A stretch of DNA of 64,000 nucleotides from Cladosporium sp. IMV 00045 (taxonomy: Eukaryota > Ascomycota > Dothideomycetes > Cladosporiales > Cladosporiaceae). The position numbers and the translations under genes are program-made. The stretch is from the NCBI GenBank assembly GCA_001931905.2, contig MSJI02000840.1, positions 18,375-82,374 on the forward strand, read 5' to 3'. This document shows positions 1-9,512 of this stretch, in pieces (within the stretch, counting starts at the first letter, position 1; every line of letters begins with the position of its first letter). The notes beneath the pieces are model-generated. The model ran no database searches, was not told where the DNA came from, and worked only from the letters and a program-made list of their open reading frames with translations.

Positions 1-249
1 AGCAGCTGTCGATGTCCCAGCAGCAGACTCAACCTCACCTGGGACGTTTGGGGAGCAGTTGCGTTTGGAGATGCGGACACAGATGCGGACACAGAAGCGG
101 AAAGAGTCGTGGCGGCCTGCGCTGCGGAAGTGGCCTGCGCTGTGGAGTTGCCAGGGCGTAGATTTGCAGGTACAGGCTCCAGACATGTAATATTTGACAT
201 TTCATATGCTCAGCCCCGTCGTCGATCTTTCTGCGTGGTGGGTCGGCTG

Positions 250-642
250 TCAGTTGCTTTGGGATCGACTTTCCTTCCATATATCCCACGAAAGCCTGAG
301 ATGGTTGTAGCCCAAACAGATCCACATTAATGGGTATGAGAGAAACTGCAAAGTCTTCCGCAGGATTCCGGGCCTGACACCTTCGTAGAGCATCCAGCAT
401 AAGATCTTGTCGTGACGGTTGAACCAATGGCGCATTATAGCGTCATGTGCCCATCGTTGCTCATTCAGCTCGGTGAACGTGACCACTCTGCCAGTCTTCT
501 GCCGGCGAAATGCCATACTGCGGCGGCCGTAGGGATCAAGTGCTGTTTTCCAGAGTGGTACCGTGTCGTATTCCTCTTCCATCGCCTTCTGAATCTCCTT
601 CTCGAGCTCTTCATTAACCGCGCTCGCATCTTGCGAGGTCAT
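250..642 (-). CDS. Hypothetical 130-aa protein
   Basis: A single open frame of 130 codons, rich in charged residues over the first 50 positions (an acidic E/K-rich helix, then an Arg-rich patch). The second half is aromatic and hydrophobic, with Trp/Leu-rich stretches around residues 80-120 that could be one or two membrane-associated helices. I recognise no domain. The frame has an ATG start and a stop inside a region with no competing gene. A second minus frame (35-427) overlaps it and could be a spliced continuation, but I see no convincing junction. It could be a small membrane-proximal fungal protein or a chance ORF. Confidence 0.35.
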   Translation of the reverse strand: MTSQDASAVNEELEKEIQKAMEEEYDTVPLWKTALDPYGRRSMAFRRQKTGRVVTFTELNEQRWAHDAIMRHWFNRHDKILCWMLYEGVRPGILRKTLQFLSYPLMWICLGYNHLRLSWDIWKESRSQSN

Positions 643-1124
643 GATGATAACTGGGTTACATATCAGAATATGCGTTGACTACACGGATGAGAATGAGATC
701 ATGTACACACAGTTGGGACGTTGTGTAGCAAGAGCGGCACAAATATGCAAGTAGGGCAGCCTATCACCTAAAGTTCAGGGGAATATATAAGTTTTGAAAG
801 GAAAGACATGCCGATCTCTGCGTCATGCTTGGCATGACTTAAACGTCGCCGAGCCCCGATCCGTCTTCACTCGCGGGCCATCGTTACGGGCAGGTGAAGC
901 TGGATCTTATTGGTTCACTAATCCTCAATTTCCGTTGACAGGCATCAGAACTTCAGTCCTGCTTGCTATCCTTAGAAAGACGAAATATAGTGTCATGTTA
1001 CTCCAAATCGACATCCTGGCTACCCTGTGCGGCACTGCCGGCTCCGGCCTTCCCACCATAACATTTCGTTTCATTGTCTACCAATATAATTTTGCACTCG
1101 CACTGTTCATGCTGATACTTGGTA
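643..1124. other. Intergenic, no gene seen
   Basis: Moderately AT-rich spacer between the 5' end of the small minus-strand ORF and the stop codon of the Zn2Cys6 regulator. Short frames here lack coding character. It probably holds the regulator's 3' UTR and terminator. Confidence 0.5.
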
Positions 1125-4015
1125 TCAGACTTGCCTTGGGTTAAACGCGCTGGACAAGACATAATTGTTCGCCAGCCACTGTTCACCGAGGAGTGTCCAG
1201 TCCTCAACGGAAGGCTCGTGCGAATTTCCAGCAATACTAGCCCCATAGCCGATTTCCGTGTTGAACTGCGTATCATTCTCTTGCGCGTCTTCCTGTGCTA
1301 GATAGTTGTCCATTGCCGAAGCTTCGAGGTTGAATCGAGGGAGAGGGAGAGCGCTTTCATACGCATGAGGATTCGGCTGTTGAGGCATTTGGAGCGACTG
1401 CGCCTGCATGCGTGAGAGAGCGGCGTAATCGAACAAGTTCCACATGAGGTCGATATCGTTGTCGGATAAGTGAACATCCCTTGTTGGGGTTGAGGGCTGG
1501 GCTCCATTGTAGTCTCCGTCGACATAATGCATGGTCTGGCGGCGTCGCACGCGTAACTCCAATCGCTCTAATACTTTCACCTGAAAGCGGTATCAGCAAG
1601 AGTTACTTGTGACCGGCAAAAATGGGCATTCCCACCAAGTTATCCATGTTGGGCCAGCTTTCCGATAGCATTTGCACCACGCTCTTGCATTTGTCGAACT
1701 TCTGCTTTGACCAGGTCGAGTCGCTTCTGTTCTTATTGATGCTGCGCTCCAGATGCACCGAAGCCGCGATGGATACCAAGTGGCCGATGAACGGGTCGTG
1801 AATCTTCATGCCCACCTCTTCCATCTCGCAAAGCAGTCGGTATACCCAATCTGCGTACAGGTGACTAGACGCGTACGCTTGCTGCAGGAATGTGAGAGGC
1901 ACTTTTCCGTGGTGTCGATCAGTTTTAAGATAGATGACGAAAGGGTGATTACTAGCAGAAAAGTCAGTTATTGCAGCGGTTGTCGTAGCAGAGGCAAAGA
2001 ATATTACAGGCAGCAGTAAATCGTACAGTGAATGAGGTAGTAAAACAGACGAGCGAAGGCTGACGACCTGGAAAGACCTTTTTCGCGATATTGTGAGAGA
2101 GGACCAGAGATTGTATAGCTGTGTCGCCAGCTCCCTGCAGCAGTCAGCTGATGTTGTTAAAACGTACAACCAAGTCAAACTAGCTGAAAGTCCTCCATTC
2201 GGGTAAAATGAGGTCCAGGCGGCGGTGGAGTGCAGGCGACCATGCTTCACCAGTAGTATTAAGGGTATGGAAACATGAAATGCTCGCCTGTCACCCTGCT
2301 TTTCTGCTACTCATCCGCCACAACCCTCTGCCCGCCCCCTCAGGTCGGTATGAGCGGCTAGATCTGATATACTTACTGATTTCTAAGTCCAGAACTCGGG
2401 ACATGATACGACTTCTGCCCGAGGTTGCTGCCCAGAACGACACCGACTCTTGATTTCTGGCCGCAATATACGACACAGTATCCCTCCAGATATGAACCAG
2501 AGTAATGTTAATAGCCGAGATATCATCTCCATGTCTTTCGTCGGGAGAGTTAATGACATCAGGTGCAGGCGATGCTGACTTTTCGTGCATGGAGAGGCCG
2601 AAAGAAGCAGCAGTAGCGGGCAAGCTTGACTGGCGGTCCGCGAAGATCGACTCTAATATGATTAAGCTCCAAACAACCTCAGTTCGGCGTTTAAGAACAA
2701 CATCTGGTAGCTTTTGACAGAAATCATCCCCCAAGAAGTTCTGAGAGTGCGCTGCGCGAAGTCCGAGCGCCACTTGCACTTGCGCTCGCGAGACACAACC
2801 AGCTGGAGGTCTTGGTCAGTCAGAGTGTGTAGCATGCGCCTCAAGACTGCTTACCAGCAAAGTCCGCTTGCCCCAGAATACACAAACCCTGGTAGTACGG
2901 CTCTTCGAAGTGGAACGAAGAGTAGGCTGATGCGAGTAGTCCCCACGCACGTTGCGACATGCCTTCGATGATATGCTGCTTCCGTGAGTCGTCACCAAGC
3001 CATGGGTGTTTAGAGGTCCGCAGTACAAGTGCTAGCATTGGATAAAGAACAAGATCGGGAGGACGTCTGTGCGGCGCCCACTCTTGCAGTTCAAAATCTG
3101 AGAATAGGAGACAAGGTTGATTGCTGAAGCTTTGGCGGTACGTCTCCAAGCATTCTTCCATGACATCTGCGGGTATCTCATTCGGATCGACTGATATGCA
3201 AGGAAGCGCATCAGATCCTGATGGTGCAGGCTGGGTGCTTTCGGGATGCCTAGTCTCCATCGATATTGGCTGGTTCTGCCTTTGTCCTTGTAAGCACCAG
3301 AGCGTTTGTGCGACAAGATCGTTCTGGAACTCTTAAGCTTCTGGTGGTCAAAGGTAGCGGACTCACTCTTTGGCAGCTACAAGCTGCTGAAGCGTAATCT
3401 CTATATTCGACAAGCGGGCTCTCTGCACTGGCGGTTAGCCAGCCAATCCAGTGTCACAGCGTGGGCTACCTACTAGTGTGGGGTCGTTTTCCATGGACAG
3501 AGAAGCGGCAATGCTCCCGCCATGTTCCGGATGTTGACGCCGTGGCGAGTGAAGCGGATGAGTGGCATAGACACAATCCTGTTTCAATCGCGCACAAAGA
3601 GCACAAACAGGCCACTGGCCCGGACATCGAGCTTTCTTGCGGCTATGGCATGGTCAGCGTAGTCTTGGGACGGCCGCAGCCTGTGGCTTCCACAACTCCG
3701 GTTGCGCTGGCGTTGTGAAAGCACCAAACTTGTCTCACGGGGACGGTACCGGCAATTCTGACAGGCGACACGCGTACGCCTGGCATGACGGCGCGTAGAC
3801 TGCCCTCCTGTCGCAGGAGCAAGCAATTGATCATCTCCTGGCGAAGACATAGGGTAAGGTGTCTGTATGTGAAGATGACACGGAAGCCGGCGACGAGACT
3901 GGTCGGGAAGGACGTCTGGCACGGACAGCAAGCGGACACGTCCGACCTTGGGCGACGATCCACGGAGCCGTGTTCCGTGTCTAAACTTGACGTCAATGAT
4001 GGGGAGACTTGACAA
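1125..4015 (-). CDS. Zn2Cys6 fungal transcription factor
   Basis: A nuclear binuclear zinc-cluster regulator. The DNA-binding motif is split by an intron (3643-3749). Joining 3750 to 3642 gives C-x2-C-x6-C-x6-C-x2-C-x6-C, starting ACQNCRRKKARC. A short heptad-like linker (RLSNIEITLQQLV) follows, then the fungal-specific TF middle domain (QVALGLRAAHSQNF and WSLIILESIFADR motifs) and an acidic C-terminal tail. Phase-consistent exons: (4015 or 3850)-3750, 3642-3474, 3422-3367, 3279-2855, 2802-2377, 2244-2181, 2130-2008, 1951-1614, 1567-1125. This gives about 714 aa from the 3850 ATG or 769 aa from 4015. The 2181/2130 and 1614/1567 junctions are the least sure. It sits tail-to-head with the aldehyde dehydrogenase, so a local regulatory role is likely but inferred. 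Confidence 0.85.
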
Positions 4016-4087
4016 ACCCAGGACAGCTGTTCACTCGCAGTATATTTGGACACACATTGGGTAGCTGTGATACCCAGTCATGTGTAT

Positions 4088-4102
4088 ATTGCGCGCGCGC
4101 GC
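4088..4102. repeat. Short (GC)n alternating tract
   Basis: An uninterrupted alternating purine-pyrimidine run (tgcgcgcgcgcgc) in the short spacer between the regulator and the aldehyde dehydrogenase 3' end. Such tracts can adopt Z-DNA. No function is shown here. Confidence 0.5.
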
Positions 4103-4227
4103 TCACAGAACGCCTGCGTATGTTTGCTAAGGGCCAGCTTGACGATATATCAAGAACTCTAGCTTCTGTGCGGAAGTGATCAACATCTTCCAACAATGAT
4201 TGCCATTCATTGCTGGAGAGCCAAAAT

Positions 4228-5730
4228 CTATTTAAACACACTTCCAACCTGTCCACTCAGCTCCAGCAGCGTACTCTTATTCTGCACCCAGGACTCCAGT
4301 CCCTTCGTTCCATTTTCGACCCCCAACCCACTCATTTTCCAACCACCAACAGACATCTCCGCCGGCGACTGCCCCCACGTGTTGATCCAATTTATGCCCG
4401 CTTCGATTTGGTTGATAATAGTTTGTGCATGGGCAACGTCGCGCGAGAATATTCCTGCAGCGAGGCCGGTTGGAGTCGAATTGGCTCGTGATACAAGCTT
4501 CCTTTCGAAGTCAGGTTCGCTATCTTCGTACGGAAGGATGCACATGACCGGGCCGAATATCTCATCTCGTGCGATAAGCATATCATCGGTGCAATTGGTG
4601 AAGACTGTCGGATCAACCCAGAAGCCATTGTTATCAACTCCCTGGCTCTGTCGCACACCATTAGCGGTAATCCCGCCGCAAAGTAACTCGGCATGATCGA
4701 CATCCATGCCATGTCTTATGTAGCCAGTGACCTTCTCAAGGTGCGTCTTGCTGACGAGCGGGCCGAAGTTGGTGGTGAGATCCATGAGATGCCCGGCGCG
4801 AATATTGCGCATCTTCTCAAGCAGGCGAGTCTCAAACCGAGAGCGTAACGACTGTGGCACGAATACTCGAGTACCGTTTGTGCACACTTGGCCTGAAGAG
4901 AAGAAATTGGCCATCATAGCCCCATCGACGGCACTCTCTAGGTCGGCATCAGGCAGAATCAAGCATGGCGATTTGCCTCCCAGCTCCATTGTGACATGTT
5001 TCATATCCTTCGCCGCCGAGCTCGCTACTTTACTGCCAGTCATAATTTGGCCAGTGAAGCTGACTTTTGCAATACCTGGATGGGACACCAGCTGTGCACC
5101 AACATCGCCGCCTCCATGAACGACGTTGAATACGCCTCCCGGAAGTCCAGCCTCGGCGTAAATCTCAGCGAGTCGGATAGCATGCAAAGGTGTAAATTCG
5201 GATGGTTTGTAAACCATGCAGTTGCCCGCAGCAAGGCAAGGCCCAGATTTCCACAGAGCGATTTGGATAGGGTAATTCCACGCGCCTATACCGGCACATA
5301 CCCCGAGAGGCGATTTTGTCATGTGTGCTGCAGCATTCGGGCGCAACTGAATTGTTGTGCCATCAAGACCCCCGCCTGCCACGAGGTGTGCGTAGAATTC
5401 GAGGACATCGGCACCGGTGTTGATGTCTACAGTGCTGGTCTCTGAAAAGGGTCTGCCCGTATCGGCAGTCTCGATGCGGGCAAGCTCGTCGTTCTTCTCA
5501 CGAAGCAAAGTTGCTGCGAGCAACAAGATCCGTGAACGCTCTACGGGTGGAGTTCGGGACCAGGCTGTGATAGCAGACTGGGCGCGCTTAACAGCTTCGT
5601 CAACTAAGTCCGCGCCAGCCTTGCAAACATCAGCCAGAGGCAGGTTGGTTGAAGGGTCGATGGTTTGAAAAGTGTCCGACGTATAACAGTATCGGCCGTC
5701 AATGTATAGTGGCTGAGTGTCGTGCTTCAT
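4228..5730 (-). CDS. Betaine-aldehyde-type NAD(P)+ aldehyde dehydrogenase
   Basis: An intronless 500-aa member of the aldehyde dehydrogenase superfamily, closest in overall pattern to betaine aldehyde dehydrogenase (betaine aldehyde to glycine betaine). Visible hallmarks are GIGAWNYPIQ in the cofactor-binding region, VSFTGQIMTGSKV, the general-base Glu in VTMELGGKSP, the catalytic Cys in SSGQVCTNGTRV, and the C-terminal EIFGPVMCILPYE and INTWGQSPAEMSVGGWKMSG. I chose the ATG at 5730 because it opens directly onto the normal N-terminus (MKHDTQPLYIDGR). The frame stays open 70 codons further upstream (to 5940), but that part has no ALDH character. It is divergent from the 3-HIBDH-like gene across 758 bp, which suggests co-regulation. 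The exact substrate (betaine aldehyde, aminoaldehydes or others) cannot be set from sequence alone. Confidence 0.9.
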   Translation of the reverse strand: MKHDTQPLYIDGRYCYTSDTFQTIDPSTNLPLADVCKAGADLVDEAVKRAQSAITAWSRTPPVERSRILLLAATLLREKNDELARIETADTGRPFSETSTVDINTGADVLEFYAHLVAGGGLDGTTIQLRPNAAAHMTKSPLGVCAGIGAWNYPIQIALWKSGPCLAAGNCMVYKPSEFTPLHAIRLAEIYAEAGLPGGVFNVVHGGGDVGAQLVSHPGIAKVSFTGQIMTGSKVASSAAKDMKHVTMELGGKSPCLILPDADLESAVDGAMMANFFSSGQVCTNGTRVFVPQSLRSRFETRLLEKMRNIRAGHLMDLTTNFGPLVSKTHLEKVTGYIRHGMDVDHAELLCGGITANGVRQSQGVDNNGFWVDPTVFTNCTDDMLIARDEIFGPVMCILPYEDSEPDFERKLVSRANSTPTGLAAGIFSRDVAHAQTIINQIEAGINWINTWGQSPAEMSVGGWKMSGLGVENGTKGLESWVQNKSTLLELSGQVGSVFK

Positions 5731-6488
5731 GTTTGGCAACGGTGTATGGGAGTAGATTGTGAACCGGTAAACGCCAGGAGGTTTAGAGGGCAACCGGCGA
5801 GATGCCGTATGTAGGAATATAGTTGATGGTGCATACACTATTGCACTTCTTCTAGGCATTGGATCCGGAAGAGTGACCTCACACATCAAAGTGCTCGATA
5901 TGGCATCAATCCATGGCGTCAAAACATCCGGTTGCCCCACGGAGGCAGGTATGCTTCACTGTCATCCATCAGCTGAGCGATCCGCTTTGTACCGCCGCCG
6001 CTTCCGCTTCCGTGAAGCAACCGCTACTTTGAACAAGGCTTTTGGGAAATCCTAGTGCGAAATGGTACAAGTAACAACCGATTTCAGTGAACTGGACTAC
6101 CAAAGGCCGCGCGTTGTCGCGAGGACCGTCAAGTCTCACCAATGTCACCATTATCCGCCGTCGCAAGCAAATCTGACTAGAGGCTGGCTACATCATCAAT
6201 AGCGGCGGTGTCGGAGCCGGATACGGACCGGTATTGCATGGACCGAGCAGCCTACTTTGTGCTTTTCGGGCAGTCCCAGTATGTGGAGCCTGCTACGCAC
6301 ACTTGGGAAGCTGACCCTTTGCGCGTGAATACATGCGTAACCACGCCACCGGTGAGTACCCAATTGCAGTATAGATAAAGCATTGGTTTCGCTCGTATCG
6401 TTTACATCTCAGAACTTTTTCCTAACATCTTGTTGTCTTTGCAACATCGCCTGCCATCTCTTATGCAATTGCGCCTAATTGAGCAAAA
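5731..6488. promoter_or_regulatory. Divergent promoter with CGG/CCG cluster
   Basis: This 758-bp spacer separates the two divergent dehydrogenase start codons. Positions 6203-6231 carry overlapping CGG and CCG triplets (agcggcggtgtcggagccgg, then atacggaccgg), including CGG-N2-CCG. CGG/CCG pairs are the half-sites bound by Zn2Cys6 dimers, and such a regulator gene lies 0.2 kb beyond the aldehyde dehydrogenase. Binding is inference. Confidence 0.4.
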
Positions 6489-7623
6489 ATGGAAACCTCA
6501 ATCGCTTTCATTGGTAAGCGGTATGGTGTCTAAAGCTTGGGTCATGCGATTGTTAACGATTAGATCAGGTATTGGCTCCATGGGATATGGTATGGCCAGT
6601 AACATACGCAAGAAGTCCCCGTCCAGTGTGACCGTGTACATCGTGGAGCCAAGCACGGATGCTACGAAGCGCTTTGTTGAAGAGTTCAGCAGCTATGGTC
6701 CTGTCGAGATTGCGGGTACTGCAAGAGAAGCCGCTTCCAAGGCTTTGACGGTCATTTCTATGGTTCCCAACCCTGCGGATGCCCGCAAAGTCCATCTTGA
6801 CAGGGAAAATGGCACGATTGCTGCTCCCGCAGATTCCAGGCGATTGGTGCTGGACAGTAGTACCATTGATCCCTCTACCACTAGAACCATCGGTGCTGAG
6901 CTTATGGCAGGCGAGGCATGCAAGTACATTGACACCCCTGTTGCTGTAAGCTCACTAGAACCCTTCCGTATCAGCCCAGCTAACTTGCAAGGGCGGCGTC
7001 ATCCGTGCCGCAACAGGCGAACTGACTTTCATGGTTGGCCATGAAAAGCCAGATTCCTCCAACGAAGCCCTGACTACTCGCGTGTTTAAGATCCTCGACA
7101 TGATGGCAGACGACGGAAAAATCCACTTCTGTGGAAGACTTGGAGCCGGCGTTGCGACCAAGATTGCCGACAACTACCTCTCTGGCACTTTTTGCGTCGC
7201 CATCTCGCAAGCCATGGCAATGGGCATTTGCAACGGGGTCGACAAGCAGGTCCTCTTCGATGTCATGCACCATGGCACCGGCCAGAGCTGGATGGGTGAT
7301 AACCATCAGCCAGTTCCCGGATTAGTTGCATCAGCACCCAGCAGCCACAACTACGATCCTAGCTTCCGTCACGCATTGATGATTAAGGACCTGAAGTTCG
7401 GCATTGAGGCGGCGGAAAATGTTGGAATTGAGCCCACCCTTGCGAAAGGTGCCGTTGAGGTCTTCGAGCGTGCAATGAATGACCCGAAACTTGCTGTAAG
7501 TGCAATATCCACCCACCACCAACATTGGAAGACGGCGAGAAAGGGATATGGAGCTCGATCGCTCACCAACGACAGGACCGCGACTACACTTCGGTTTATA
7601 AGCTCTTTAACCCTGACACTTGA
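6489..7623 (+). CDS. 3-hydroxyisobutyrate dehydrogenase-like beta-hydroxyacid dehydrogenase
   Basis: A member of the beta-hydroxyacid dehydrogenase family, which oxidises hydroxyacids such as 3-hydroxyisobutyrate with NAD(P)+ (valine breakdown). Four exons join in phase: 6489-6513, 6569-6945, 6992-7495, 7540-7623, giving 329 aa. The first intron sits inside the Rossmann glycine motif; spliced it reads METSIAFIGIGSMGYGMASN. Other hallmarks are DTPVAGGVIRAATGELTFM, the catalytic-lysine region GAGVATKIADNYLSG, and MIKDLKFGIEAAE. The last exon is needed to reach a family-like C-terminus (DRDYTSVYKLFNP). The paired aldehyde dehydrogenase suggests a two-step alcohol/aldehyde oxidation. A tartronate-semialdehyde-reductase-like role is an alternative. 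Confidence 0.85.
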
Positions 7624-8657
7624 GTAACATTACGTGAACATGAGGAATTTGAGGGATTAGAAGTTGCTTGGGGATAGTTTACTCACAGAATGTGGATGGA
7701 AGGCTTTGGTAATGAAATGGCTTCATTGCTGGCTGTGACAGGTAGCGGATGAAATACTTCATGTTATACATGCTTTATGGAAAAGAATGAAAAAGACTTG
7801 CGGCAGAACTTTTAGCTTCATTAAAAGGCCTCAGGTATCGAGACATCGAAGCAAATGCGTGTGCCTTGGATTAGTAGGATGTAAACAGGGAGAGATATTT
7901 TGACTCGCGATTGAACCCTCAAACAACAGTTCAAGTGCACATGGTATCAACAGCATTTTTGTGCTTTGATATCCGTTATAGTCTGCCAAAGAACCAATGA
8001 CCCTCAAATCGTCTTCTGCATTGCCGGAAATGTCAGTCTGGCTAGTCGTGGCCCTAAAGGAAGCCGTGCAAAGGCGGATGGAGCCCGGGATAGTTGGCCG
8101 AAGAGCCGTCCCAGCCAAGGCGGAAGCGGGCACGGCGACTCGGAATTTGCAAAGGAATGATGGACTTCACGTCGTGCCGGTCAGGCCGGTGTACATGCAG
8201 TGATGGGCGCTGACCGAGATTATGGCGTGTCCTAGAGTCGACCAGGACGAGAGCAGGATATTCAGTGACCATTTTTACACCTGCTAAATGATAGTTCTTT
8301 CGCTATCAGCAACTGGTTCATCAGAGAAGAGATCCCTAGGCTTGCTGGAGCAAAATAAGATCGCTGGCCTCATCGCACTCGCATCACCGTCACGGGCCCC
8401 GTTGGTTGCGTCAGTCAGTTCCTTCGCCTTCGTACCCCATGCGGGGTACCGATACCATTGTTGGAAAATTTAATAGTCTGCCTTTGAAGAAGACTAGCCG
8501 GCTTGCAGCTCAACAAAGCATATTTCTTTCCTTTTCCTCAACGAGAGCCTGTTGAATCCCTTGCGAAACACTTCGCACCCATAAGCACAAAGTTTTCACT
8601 TTTGGCAAACATCGACAGAAAGCAGGCCATATACGACTCGGTCCTCCGAATCACGTA
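7624..8657. other. Intergenic, no gene seen
   Basis: About 1 kb containing the 3' UTR of the dehydrogenase and the upstream region of the broken transporter. Open frames here are short and overlap on both strands without recognisable motifs. Confidence 0.5.
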
Positions 8658-9291
8658 ATGGCGAAACACAAAGATAACAGTGACGCCGAAGCTAGTACGA
8701 GACGCAACAATGATGCTGACGATGATGCTGTCTTTGGCGGCACAGAGACCGAGAGTGGACCGAACTATCGAAGCGCAAGCTACACCGCATAGTTATCTTC
8801 ATGAGTTGTAAGCTGACACTCTGTAACAGCTCGGCTGGGTCCAGACAGCGGTAATGATGATGAAGACGGATATCGGCCTCGGGGTTCTCTCCATACCGCG
8901 AGCATTTGATACTCTGGGAATGGTTCCAGGAATTCTTTGTCTGATCTTGATTGCCTGCATTACAACATGGTCTGGATACATCATTGGACGATTCAAGCTT
9001 CGGCATCCGCAAACCTATGGAATTGACGACGTTGGCGCTCTCCTCTTTGGTCGCGTGGGCCGCGAAATCTTTGCGACTGCTTTTGCTTTATGTAAGCCTT
9101 CACTCTTCGGCTAAACAATTTCGACTAAGTGTATAGGACTAACCGTGAGTCAGTTTGGATCTTCGTTGGTGGTTCCGCCATGCTCAGTGTCTCTATAGGC
9201 CTCAACGCGGTGTCAGGACACGGCACTTGCACAGCTGTCTTTGTTGGTGTGGCTGGCCTAATTGGACTTGGCCTTGCCAGCACTAATAGCG

Positions 9292-9357
9292 AGAAGTCTT
9301 ATCATAGTCTATAAGTCTATAGCTAGAAGTCTTATCATAGTCTATAAGTCTATAGCT
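9292..9357. repeat. Perfect 33-bp tandem duplication
   Basis: Two exact adjacent copies (9292-9324 and 9325-9357) of a 33-bp unit starting agaagtcttatcatag. The unit itself holds an internal agtctata doublet. The repeat begins where transporter similarity stops and brings an in-frame TAA at 9311-9313. It looks like a slippage or repair scar. Confidence 0.9.
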
Positions 9358-9379
9358 AGAACATCAATTCAATTTGTGA

Positions 9380-9493
<114 letters not shown>

Positions 9494-9512
9494 TAATTTT
9501 GGCGATGAACTA

